Shown here: one piece after another, positions 37,460-45,714 of the stretch | How the letters are laid out: the number at the start of each line of letters is the position of its first letter | Numbering within the stretch: position 1 is the stretch's first letter | Origin: CAVVGZ01 sp963747965 | GTDB taxonomy: Bacteria > Chloroflexota > Anaerolineae > Anaerolineales > Anaerolineaceae | Length of the DNA stretch: 64,000 nt | Direction of reading: 5' to 3' | Assembly: GCA_963747965.1 (NCBI GenBank) | Contig: CAVVGZ010000008.1 | Span: 124,001 to 188,000 of the forward strand | Made by a program: the position numbers and the translations under genes | Notes under the pieces: generated by a model | Databases searched by the model: none | What the model was told of the DNA's origin: nothing | Seen by the model: only the letters and a program-made list of their open reading frames with translations

Positions 37460-38445
37460 TAGCGTTCCTTCCCGGTGGCAGTATCAACCCAACAGGCAGA
37501 TAAATGTTCCCCGCTAATATTAATCAGGGGTGGGTTCTCATTCCAGCAATGTTCTAGCGCATATTTGCAGCGAGGTGCAAACGGACAATAGTTTGGTTTT
37601 TCTAATAAGACCGGTGGAATACCTTCAATTGAAGTTAGCCTGCGGTCCCTTCCTTCATCCAGCCGGGGTAAACTTCCCATCAGACCGATGGTATAGGGAT
37701 GGATAGGATTTCCATAAAGTTCTTTGACCGGTGCTTCTTCAATAATATATCCACCATACATGACTACAACCCGGTGAGCCAGGCCTGCGATAATCCCCAG
37801 ATCATGCGTGATCCAGATAATCGCCATCCCGAGCTCATCCCTCAACTTTTTCACAAGTTCAACAATCTGGGCTTGAATGGTGACATCCAGGGCAGTGGTT
37901 GGTTCATCAGCGATTAATATCTGGGGAGTACAAATGAGCGCCATGGCAATCATCACACGCTGGCGCATACCTCCGGAAAATTGGTGCGGGTAATCATTTA
38001 GCCGGTCTCTGGCATTTGGGATGCCCACCAATTCCAGCATCTCAACAGCTCGATCTTCTGACTGCTGCTTTGAGGCTCCCATATGGATTTCCATAGGTTC
38101 GGTAACCTGGCGTCCAATGGTAACCACAGGATTGAACGAAGTCATCGGATCCTGAAAAACCATGCTGATTTGGGCACCTCTGATGTGCCGGATTTCCTCA
38201 TCCGACATCCTCAGCAAATCTTTCCCCTGGTATAGTGCAGATCCTGCAACGACTTTTCCGGGGGGCATTGGAATCAATCGCAGCATGGAAAGGACTGTCA
38301 CGGTTTTTCCGCAACCACTTTCACCAACAACACCTAGCGTTTCACCTTCTTTGAGCCGCATTGAAACACCATTAACCGCATGCACGGTTCCTTCACGTGT
38401 GCGGAACTGCGTTTCAAGGCCTTGCAAGATCAAGATATCGGCCAT
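37459..38445 (-). CDS. Oligopeptide ABC transporter ATP-binding protein (DppD type)
   Basis: This 328-residue ATPase is the first gene of the transporter operon. It has Walker A GESGCGKTV, signature FSGGMRQRVMIAMAL, Walker B LIADEPTTALD and H-loop WITHDLGIIAG, plus the C-terminal cysteine segment NYCPFAPRCKYALEHC, conserved in this subgroup. The order ATPase, ATPase, binding protein, permease, permease is a less common variant of opp/dpp operons. Transcription starts in the region shared with the divergent GntR regulator. Confidence 0.95.
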   Translation of the reverse strand: MADILILQGLETQFRTREGTVHAVNGVSMRLKEGETLGVVGESGCGKTVTVLSMLRLIPMPPGKVVAGSALYQGKDLLRMSDEEIRHIRGAQISMVFQDPMTSFNPVVTIGRQVTEPMEIHMGASKQQSEDRAVEMLELVGIPNARDRLNDYPHQFSGGMRQRVMIAMALICTPQILIADEPTTALDVTIQAQIVELVKKLRDELGMAIIWITHDLGIIAGLAHRVVVMYGGYIIEEAPVKELYGNPIHPYTIGLMGSLPRLDEGRDRRLTSIEGIPPVLLEKPNYCPFAPRCKYALEHCWNENPPLINISGEHLSACWVDTATGKER

Positions 38446-38818
38446 GCAATTTATCCTCTATACTGGATTTTGGGGATTACAAATTTGATAATAACCACGC
38501 CTCTATTATGACAAAATAGAATTTCGAAATATTTTACCATTTAATTTAAGCAGTTGTCAAACGTAAAATACTGATGGTTTGTGTAACTATATCACTATAA
38601 GAGCATTATAACAATAACGCAAAAAATATTGAACAAGATCAAAGGAAAACGAATTTTTCATCAGATAACGAAAATCCTTACGGGATAATTTTTATATAAA
38701 AAAAGCACTTGCTTTTTCTTGTCAATGGTTAATCATCGCACCGGTCTCATGATGTATATTTATGATATAACATGGTTAGATTTGCAGTTTGAAATACGTT
38801 TAATCACCTGATAACCAA
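38446..38818. other. Divergent regulatory region between transporter and GntR regulator
   Basis: This 373-bp AT-rich gap holds the promoters of both divergent units. A partial palindrome at 38748-38774 is listed separately. Nothing else is recognised. Confidence 0.6.
38748..38774. promoter_or_regulatory. Candidate operator for the GntR regulator
   Basis: CATGATGTATAT and ATATAACATG form an imperfect palindrome about 45 bp before the regulator start. GntR-family regulators bind short AT-rich inverted repeats and usually control themselves and a divergent operon. Confidence 0.3.
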
Positions 38819-39532
38819 ATGAAAATAAAAAATCATCCATCCCTTGCTGAAAATGCATACGAAAAAATAAAGGCAGATATCATCACCTGTAAATTGGAAC
38901 CTGGCGAACAAATCGTCCAGGGACAACTTGCTCTTCAGTACCAATTTGGATTAACTCCGGTGCGCGAGGCGCTTCAGCATCTTGCCCAGGAAGGTTTTGT
39001 ACGCCCAATTCCCCGCTACGGATATATTGTCAGTCCGGTGACCATCTCCGATGTACACCAAATTTATGAGGCCCGCCTGGTTGTTGAAATTGCCACCATC
39101 CGTCTGGCAGCCCAAAGAGGGACGGATGAACAATTGGCAGGTATCCTTGATATCGCAAATTTTACATATACCTATGGTGACCGCTTGAGCTACACTGAAT
39201 TTCTTAATCACAATGCTAATTTCCACAAAAAAGTGGCGTTGATCAGCGGGAACCTGCGGCTTACCAACCTCCTATCTATTGTCTTGGAGGAATTAACCCG
39301 CCTCATGCACCTGGGACTGGATATCCAGGACAGGGCTGAAGACATGCGTGCAGTACACACTTCCCTTGCTAAAGCGCTTATTGAGCGGAACGTGGGAGAT
39401 GCAGTTGACATTTCGCGCAAAGAAATCGAGGATTCGCGGAAAATGGTGTTAGATGCAATCTCCAGGCACATGTCACAGGAGAATCCCACCCTGTTTGGCC
39501 AGCCAGTTGAAATAAACAAAAGTGAATCCTAA
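38819..39532 (+). CDS. GntR-family transcriptional regulator (FadR/FCD type)
   Basis: This 237-residue protein has an N-terminal winged helix-turn-helix (AYEKIKADIITCKLEPGEQI, LTPVREALQHLAQEGFV) and a C-terminal all-helical FCD ligand domain (IYEARLVVEIATIRLAA, NANFHKKVALISGN) with the Asp/His metal-ligand pattern of the family. It faces away from the oligopeptide transporter operon across a 373-bp gap, so it most likely controls that operon in response to a small metabolite. The ligand is unknown. Confidence 0.9.
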   Translation: MKIKNHPSLAENAYEKIKADIITCKLEPGEQIVQGQLALQYQFGLTPVREALQHLAQEGFVRPIPRYGYIVSPVTISDVHQIYEARLVVEIATIRLAAQRGTDEQLAGILDIANFTYTYGDRLSYTEFLNHNANFHKKVALISGNLRLTNLLSIVLEELTRLMHLGLDIQDRAEDMRAVHTSLAKALIERNVGDAVDISRKEIEDSRKMVLDAISRHMSQENPTLFGQPVEINKSES

Positions 39533-39568
39533 ATATTTATCAGGCACTTTGGGAAATGCACTAACAGG

Positions 39569-40549
39569 CTAATTTCCCCCGACTGGCTGCCTTTCACGAT
39601 TTAGATAATCCGATAATGTGATTCTCATTACATCAGGCTGTGTACATGTCAGGAGATTCCTCATTTCATCCGCATCAATCAGGTAGGGCTGCAAATAACT
39701 TTTTACAAATTTTCGGAATCTCCGCAGTCCGTTTTCCTCTCCATAAAAAACGAGCATCCTTTGCAAATGGGTAAAGATAAAATCTCGTTCTATTCCGGGC
39801 GGAACCTGGTCTCTTTCTAACCGCATGAAGATCCATGGATTATTAATCGCTGCCCGTCCTATCATCACTGCATCACATCCAGTATGTGCTTTCATCTTTT
39901 CAATATCCGCCACACAGGCGATATCTCCATTACCAATCACCGGAATGGAGACAGCCTGCTTGATCTCCCCAATAGCATCCCAGCTCGCCCGCTGGCGATA
40001 ATCCTGGCTCCGTGTTCGTGCATGGACCGCCACCATTTTTCCACCATTCGCTTCAATAATCCGGGCAATATCCAGGTAATTCTTAGATTGCTGATCCCAC
40101 CCCAGCCGGATCTTCCCCGTAATAGGAATATCCATTAGTTTACTTAATTCCCTAAAAATATCTGCAATTTTTTCGGGTTGCCTTAACAACCCGGCTCCTG
40201 CCCCCCGTCCTGCCACCGATTTAGCAGAACAACCCATGTTTATATCTAAAATATCCGGATTCCTGCTGCGTAATTTGATTGCCCCTTTAAGCAATCGTTT
40301 TGGATCATCATCATAAATTTGGTAGACCACCGGCCTCTCTTCCGGCAGATATTCTAGCTGGAATTCGAGGGATTTTTTTTCGCTAAGCACATCCTGAATA
40401 TTAATGAATTCTGTATAACTCAATGCCGATCCCAATTTCCTCACCAGTGACCGGAAAGGTAAATCAGAAAATCCATCCATTGGAGCAAGAACCAGGTCTC
40501 CATAGACCGGGATTTCACCAATAAAGAAGTTCGCAGGGTGAAGATTCAT
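39569..40549 (-). CDS. tRNA-dihydrouridine synthase
   Basis: This 326-residue FMN enzyme reduces uridine to dihydrouridine in tRNA. The (beta/alpha)8 barrel begins LAPMDGFSDLPFR. The catalytic cysteine lies in DINMGCSAKSVAGRGAGAGLL, where the usual Pro after Cys is Ser. FMN-binding blocks TGKIRLGW, VAVHARTRSQDYR and VIGNGDI...GCDAVMIGRAAINNPW follow. Which Dus subgroup it belongs to cannot be settled here. It is convergent with the GntR regulator. Confidence 0.93.
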   Translation of the reverse strand: MNLHPANFFIGEIPVYGDLVLAPMDGFSDLPFRSLVRKLGSALSYTEFINIQDVLSEKKSLEFQLEYLPEERPVVYQIYDDDPKRLLKGAIKLRSRNPDILDINMGCSAKSVAGRGAGAGLLRQPEKIADIFRELSKLMDIPITGKIRLGWDQQSKNYLDIARIIEANGGKMVAVHARTRSQDYRQRASWDAIGEIKQAVSIPVIGNGDIACVADIEKMKAHTGCDAVMIGRAAINNPWIFMRLERDQVPPGIERDFIFTHLQRMLVFYGEENGLRRFRKFVKSYLQPYLIDADEMRNLLTCTQPDVMRITLSDYLNRERQPVGGN

Positions 40550-40806
40550 TTAATGAATTACCTGGTCCGGCATTTATCCAATCCAGAAAGCAATTTTTTT
40601 CGGCAATTCGTTTTTCGGATAACATAATTTTTACTATAAATAATATTTGCTGCCCATTACCCATTCACAGGGGATACGGCTAATCGGAATAGCGTCTTGA
40701 TTTGCAGGAATGGTGCCAGTCTCTGATGCCGTATATCGGCGTCGATTTTTTCCGCACGATTTCACCGGGGGTGGTGACAGCTGCATTTATCCCGGTAATA
40801 CGAAAA

Positions 40807-42168
40807 CTATGGTGCGCTTTCCTTTTTCCTCGATTGGTGGATTTCCCTGCTGATCTGGTCATGACCCCCCAGGAACACGCAGTCGGTCAGTCTCGCCTCG
40901 CTGCGCACAACATCCTCGGCAAATGCCATGCAGTTTGGAGAGCCGCACAATCCACAATCCACCTGCATAAGCTTTTGATAAATTCTCTCTTTTTCTTTCA
41001 TCCGGCGGATAGATTTTTGCAGATCGGTATCTAAATACTTTGTCGGACGTGGAGGCACCCGGTTTTCCATTAAGTAATAGCCATCCGCCATTTTCTTATC
41101 AAAGTCATCAGTATCAATTTTAATATTAGTCAGGTACTTCTCCATTTGTTTTAAGAAATTTGCTCTGGCAACATATGGATTTTCGACATAAAAAGGTCCT
41201 CCAATGCAGCCCAACATGCACGCCTGGGCTTCTACAAAATCAACCTGGCTTAACCTGGAATTTTCAATATCATCAAATATGCGCATAACATGGCTCAAAC
41301 CTGATACTGCCAGCCAGCTTTCCATACCAGCGCTTGCCGTGATACTCCCCAGCATTGCCCATCCGGCAGTAAAATAAAAATCTTCAGGTACCATGCTGGG
41401 ATCAAACTGCCTTGAAATTTGTATAACGGATGGGTATAAAGCGGTAAAGATATCGGTGATGGAGACCGCTCCGTCAATCCAGGATCCAGCCTTTTCGGCC
41501 GGCTGCTTAATGGATACGATTTTCGCCGGACAGGGGGCAATAAAAACGATCCCAATATCCTCCGATGGAATACCCAATTGATCTGGAAGCGTCTTCCGGA
41601 TTTCGCGGGCGGTCACCTCCCTCGGAACATCGATTGGAGATATCAATTCTACAAGATCTGGATACCGTACCTGGATCAATCGCACAATTGCCGGGCAGTG
41701 GGAAGAAATAAGCGGCAGCCGCCCCGGGTGTTCTGAGATGTATCGGGCAGTTGCTTCTCCTATTGCAGCTGAAGAAGTATTTACATCCACTACTTTATGG
41801 AAACCCATTCTCATTAAGGCCAGGTGGATCACATACGGGTGGATACTTGGGTTAAACTGAGCGTACAGGACTGGATCGGGTATCGCCACACGGTATTTAT
41901 ATTGGGCAATGTCTTTGAGGGGATCTGAAATCGGTTCTACAGCATTTGCCGGACAGACATTGATGCAGATACCGCAATCAATGCAAAGCTCTTCCGAAAA
42001 AACAGCTTTCCCGTCACGAATTCGAATTGCCTCAGTTGGGCAGTTGCGAAGACAAGTCCTATGCCCTTTACATTTATCCTCGAGAATTCGATGAGCGTGG
42101 TAATAACGATCCAATGACAGCCTGCTCCTTAATATTAACCAATAAAACACGATAGCGTTATTATACAT
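40807..42168 (-). CDS. FeFe-hydrogenase-like iron-sulfur protein (putative sensory type)
   Basis: This protein of about 450 residues has an N-terminal ferredoxin part, an FeFe-hydrogenase large-subunit domain (about 85-370) and a C-terminal Fe-S motif (DCGLCGSPNC...DC, about 405-430). H-cluster motifs are altered: L1 is SSHCPAIV (one Cys, 158) instead of TSCCP, L2 is APCPAK (Cys213), and L3 is EAQACMLGCIGGPF (Cys317, Cys321). Four cluster cysteines remain. This resembles group C/D hydrogenases thought to sense rather than catalyse. In the first ferredoxin motif the second Cys is His36 (CKGHRTC); the second motif is complete. A TTG at 42114 after AAGGAG may be the true start, placing the protein start at LDRYYHAHRI; the ATG at 42168 overlaps the upstream gene by 8 bp. 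Confidence 0.85.
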   Translation of the reverse strand: MYNNAIVFYWLILRSRLSLDRYYHAHRILEDKCKGHRTCLRNCPTEAIRIRDGKAVFSEELCIDCGICINVCPANAVEPISDPLKDIAQYKYRVAIPDPVLYAQFNPSIHPYVIHLALMRMGFHKVVDVNTSSAAIGEATARYISEHPGRLPLISSHCPAIVRLIQVRYPDLVELISPIDVPREVTAREIRKTLPDQLGIPSEDIGIVFIAPCPAKIVSIKQPAEKAGSWIDGAVSITDIFTALYPSVIQISRQFDPSMVPEDFYFTAGWAMLGSITASAGMESWLAVSGLSHVMRIFDDIENSRLSQVDFVEAQACMLGCIGGPFYVENPYVARANFLKQMEKYLTNIKIDTDDFDKKMADGYYLMENRVPPRPTKYLDTDLQKSIRRMKEKERIYQKLMQVDCGLCGSPNCMAFAEDVVRSEARLTDCVFLGGHDQISREIHQSRKKESAP

Positions 42169-42991
42169 AGAAGTGGATAATTAATTTCGTCCCTTTATCT
42201 ACCTCGCTGAAGATCTTGAGATCATCCGAATTTTTACGGATATTGGGCAGTCCCATTCCGGATCCAAAACCCATCGCCTGGATTTCTTCACTGGCTGTCG
42301 TATAACCCTCCTGCATCGCCAGGTCAATATCCGGAATCCCCTTCCCTATATCGTCAACGATAATCTCGATCATGCTTGGAGCAACAGACAGGTAAACCTT
42401 CCCCTGGTCAGCATGGGTCACCACATTCATCTCTGCCTCATAAGTGGAAATTGCCACTCGCCTGACAAGGTTTGGATTAAAACCAATCTTTCTTAAAATT
42501 GATTTGATTTCGGTTGAAACAATTCCGGCTTTGGAAAAATCTCCTCCACTCACGGAAAATTCTTGCCTGAGTAGAATTGGTTCATCTTCCAGCCCATCCA
42601 TGGAACCTATCTTAGGTGAACAACCTTCACTGATAATCGAACTTACCCTTGAGCATGCATCTTGAAGACCATGGGGCGAGGTGAGCATCACCAGGTCGTT
42701 TTCGGAAGCATAATTTGCAGAGCCATCCTGTGGGACCTTCCCGCTCAGAAAAACGACCCCCTTGAATTCAGCCATGTGGGCTGAGATGATGGATTGCCGG
42801 GCAGCCACACTTGTCAGTAATATGGAATTAGGTTTACCAAACGCAAGAATACTGCTCATCATATCGGAGATATAAACATGTTCAACAGGTTCGTCTAATT
42901 TTGAATCCCCAACGATTAGTTGAGCATCTAAGGCTTCCATGATTTTGCGGACGCTTACAGGTGACTCAATCCCATTAAAGGATTTTTCCAT
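42161..42991 (-). CDS. DRTGG domain fused to RsbW-like HATPase
   Basis: This 276-residue cytoplasmic protein combines an N-terminal DRTGG-type domain (about 12-115; VEHVYISDMMSSILAFG, GVVFLSGKVP) with a C-terminal ATPase of the anti-sigma/serine-kinase type (about 146-276). The N box is YEAEMNVVTHA, G1 is VDDIGKGIPDID and G2 is GFGSGMGLPNI. In Clostridia, separate DRTGG and HATPase proteins accompany FeFe-hydrogenase-like genes; here they are one chain. It immediately precedes the hydrogenase-like gene (8-bp overlap), so the two likely act together, perhaps as a redox- or H2-responsive switch. That role is inference. Confidence 0.8.
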   Translation of the reverse strand: MEKSFNGIESPVSVRKIMEALDAQLIVGDSKLDEPVEHVYISDMMSSILAFGKPNSILLTSVAARQSIISAHMAEFKGVVFLSGKVPQDGSANYASENDLVMLTSPHGLQDACSRVSSIISEGCSPKIGSMDGLEDEPILLRQEFSVSGGDFSKAGIVSTEIKSILRKIGFNPNLVRRVAISTYEAEMNVVTHADQGKVYLSVAPSMIEIIVDDIGKGIPDIDLAMQEGYTTASEEIQAMGFGSGMGLPNIRKNSDDLKIFSEVDKGTKLIIHFYV

Positions 42992-43388
42992 ATCCTTTTT
43001 CTTTCTACCAACTCAAGCGGTTCATATACTCTGGACCAGAGGATGAAAAAGTCATTTCATTAGACAAAGTATAACCTGAAATATTTAACCTCATGATCAT
43101 TGTTTATTTACTATTAGGATGATTTCTATTCTCTTACCTTGTTAAGTTGGATTTTGAAATCAAGAATCCTGTATTATTTTTGTTGACAGGAATCCACCCA
43201 CAGAGATTGTCCCGGGATCGATCGTTTACTCAAGGCCAACTTAATCCCACCACAAACCTGCCGATCTCATGAAAGGAATCAATATATCTTTTCTAATCCC
43301 GCATCATGTTAAATAACATCTATAATCCAATATAGCCATAAAGATGGTAATCAGGTCAATTCTGGCAGTATAAAAGAGCTTTAAATGC

Positions 43389-43415
43389 AATCGTCCAGCT
43401 ATAAACTGGACGATT
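43389..43415. repeat. Perfect 10-bp inverted repeat
   Basis: AATCGTCCAG and CTGGACGATT surround a seven-base spacer (CTATAAA). There is no T-run on either side, so it looks more like an operator or stable RNA hairpin than a terminator. Confidence 0.55.
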
Positions 43416-43900
43416 ACACGAGGATCCCAGACTCAGTGTGATGATTGTCAGCATGTTCGAGAGCCAGCGCGTCATTTAATATTGGTGTAGGATCTCCGTG
43501 AATCAGGGAATGGCAGTGATGCAGCCTTCAATGTTTGTTATGATGAATGATCTCTTTCGACAGGTCCCTGTGCAAACCAAGTATATCATAAAGGGAATGG
43601 AAGTCGGAAATTGTAATATTCCTTGAAAAAACGAAAATGATTACAAAGTTCCTGTCAGGATGTGATATTTTACTATAATCCAGGGATTCAATTTCACCTC
43701 ACCTGTAATTCCTGACGGAATAATATACGAACGGGATGATACAAAAACACCAAACCGCCTCACAATTTGACAAAGTAAATGTCTGAAGTGTATATTTTAT
43801 AAAGTGAGCAAATTCGGCAGGTTTATCCACCATTCAGCGAGCACTGAACGATAAAACCGTGACGATCGATGCCCCCATTTTCCTGCTGGCAGCTTTAGCC

Positions 43901-43950
43901 CTGATGGCGGGTGTGCACCACAGTAAAGCGCAATACTCACCCGCCATCAG
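43901..43950. repeat. Perfect 13-bp inverted repeat downstream of the sulfatase
   Basis: CTGATGGCGGGTG and CACCCGCCATCAG flank a 24-nt spacer, 42 bp beyond the sulfatase stop. No T-tail follows on the minus strand. It may be a 3'-end structure or the remnant of a mobile-element end. Confidence 0.5.
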
Positions 43951-43992
43951 ACCATAGTTACTCCTGGCTTAGCTTGTCATTTGCCCGTTCGT

Positions 43993-45612
43993 TTACGGGT
44001 TTGGGGTAAACAGGGCTTTGTCCTCCCCGATTTCAGCCTCGATGAGGGCGTTCAACTTGACATTCATTTTTTCCAGCAAAGTTTCATCGTAGCCGGGGTT
44101 TTTCGGGTTAGCCAGGTTGTTCATTTCTTCTGGATCGGTTTGCAAGTCGTATAGCGCCAAATCGTTGTCAGCTTTTAAATCTGCCAGGGATTGCGGTAAC
44201 TGATAATAGCCCAGTCCAAAGTAACGTATCAGCTTGTAGCGACCATCGAAGACGCCCCGAAACAGCTCGCGGTTTTCTTGGGAAGGTGTGCCGATTTCCG
44301 CCAGAGTTGCCTGAAATTCTTCCAGCCCTCGATGGAATTCTACGCCCGCTGCCTTGGCTGCTTGATCAAACAGATTGGGCGCATTTTTCGTAAGCCATTC
44401 GGCATCGATGGTGGCAATCATATCGTAGGTATATAAACAGCCTATATCCGGATTCGTGGCACTGCCTCGCGGTCCGTCGACCATTGGATTATCTACCACA
44501 CCAGATAAGTCGTGCCCTTTGAGGAAGGGGTAGCGCTGTTTCTGTTCTGCCTCCGTAAGACCGGCGTATGCCAGGGTCGTGGGCACAAGATCCAGGTGCG
44601 ATCCTACGGCTTCTGTCCGGAGGCCACCTGGACGCCGGGGATCGACGATAATCAGTGGTACATTCAGTGTTTCTTTAAATGCCACGCTGCCCTTCTGGCG
44701 CAGGTGGTGCGCCCCAGCCATTTCCCCATGGTCTGAGGTATAAAATATGATCGTATTCTCAGCCTGACCGGATTCTTCCAGGGCATCGAGAACGGTTCCT
44801 ATGTGTTTGTCTACATCGAGCATGCAGTTGATGTAGTAGCTCACATGGTTGTGCCACATGTCCCGGCGTTCCATAGGGATACGTCCATACATCTTATCGC
44901 TTATTAATTTGTAGTTTTGAACGGCAGGTGGGTGTTGTGTCAGGTCGTCGAAGAATGATGCCGGTAGGGTGGTTGGCCATTTCTTTTGGTAAAGCGGTGT
45001 ATCTGGCGCTCCAAAGATGGGGAACATGCCCCTCACCTGTACCATCTCTTCAGCGTCCGTATCAAAATACATGATGTCATGGGGGTTGACGAAGTTTACA
45101 GCCAGATACCAGGGCTGGCTGATCTGTGGGGTGCGATTCTTCAACCAATTAGCGGCCTCATCAGCAATCTGTGGGTCTCTCATGAAACCATCTTTCGGAC
45201 CGCCAGGAGCATCTCCCCAGCTCTGATAATCGGAGAAACCATAAGGCTCCAGGGCATCCTTCGAATCGCCCGCTGGAATTTCCGATTCATGCCATTTGCC
45301 TTTGTACGCAGTATAGTAGCCCTGGTCCCTCAACAGATGCCCAATCGTGGGCAAGGTTTGCGGGTCGGCAACCATATCATCGATCCAGGCAAAGTTGGTG
45401 TTGTCAAACATACGTGTGATCGGCGCATGTCGGCCGGTCCAAATCACCGAACGAGAAGGGGTGCATACCGTGGTGGTTGCCTGGTGGTTATTGAAAGTGA
45501 CCCCACGCTCTCGCATGCGGTCTCTGCTGGGCAGACTAATGTCCATTGGTAATGCCTGGTGGGCATACTCCTGGTCTGTAATGATAACTAATATATTAGG
45601 TATGGGGGTCAT
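43993..45612 (-). CDS. Type I sulfatase (arylsulfatase/choline-sulfatase-like)
   Basis: This 539-residue enzyme belongs to the alkaline-phosphatase superfamily and would hydrolyse a sulfate ester. The signature C-T-P-S-R begins at Cys50 (TTTVCTPSRSVIWTGRH). That Cys would be converted to formylglycine. Metal ligands are seen in ILVIITDQE and FYTSDHGEMAGAHHLRQKGS. No signal peptide is visible, suggesting a cytoplasmic enzyme. The ATG at 45612 is chosen (AAGGAG six bases upstream) over 45645. No sulfatase-maturing enzyme with FGE cysteines or radical-SAM motifs is in the window. Substrate unknown. Confidence 0.9.
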   Translation of the reverse strand: MTPIPNILVIITDQEYAHQALPMDISLPSRDRMRERGVTFNNHQATTTVCTPSRSVIWTGRHAPITRMFDNTNFAWIDDMVADPQTLPTIGHLLRDQGYYTAYKGKWHESEIPAGDSKDALEPYGFSDYQSWGDAPGGPKDGFMRDPQIADEAANWLKNRTPQISQPWYLAVNFVNPHDIMYFDTDAEEMVQVRGMFPIFGAPDTPLYQKKWPTTLPASFFDDLTQHPPAVQNYKLISDKMYGRIPMERRDMWHNHVSYYINCMLDVDKHIGTVLDALEESGQAENTIIFYTSDHGEMAGAHHLRQKGSVAFKETLNVPLIIVDPRRPGGLRTEAVGSHLDLVPTTLAYAGLTEAEQKQRYPFLKGHDLSGVVDNPMVDGPRGSATNPDIGCLYTYDMIATIDAEWLTKNAPNLFDQAAKAAGVEFHRGLEEFQATLAEIGTPSQENRELFRGVFDGRYKLIRYFGLGYYQLPQSLADLKADNDLALYDLQTDPEEMNNLANPKNPGYDETLLEKMNVKLNALIEAEIGEDKALFTPNP

Positions 45613-45714
45613 ATTACTCTCCTTGGTGAGGGGTTTGGGGATCATACTATACCTGTTTGATAGGGTCGAGGAATAATCATGGAGATTCCACGTCGAATAA
45701 ATTCGACCATTATT

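Larger units (their letters stand above)
43013..43992. other. About 980 bp without a recognisable gene
   Basis: No frame of useful length shows a known family. The stretch contains two strong inverted repeats (43389-43415 and 43901-43950). Near the end, 43855-43925 reads on the plus strand as TVTIDAPIFLLAALALMAG, a hydrophobic segment without start or neighbours, possibly a membrane-protein remnant. The promoter for the DRTGG/hydrogenase pair must lie near its left end; a TATACT is present but no -35 was found. Confidence 0.5.

Noticed and set aside
40680..40862. Minus-strand open frame of 60 codons after the hydrogenase-like gene
   Set aside because: It has no recognisable family, no ribosome site and overlaps the hydrogenase C-terminus in another frame. 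The segment reading TGINAAVTTPGEIVRKK looked like a possible regulatory domain but cannot be supported.
43855..43960. Small membrane protein in the gene-free kilobase
   Set aside because: A hydrophobic stretch can be read, but it has no ribosome site, coincides with the 13-bp inverted repeat and matches nothing known.
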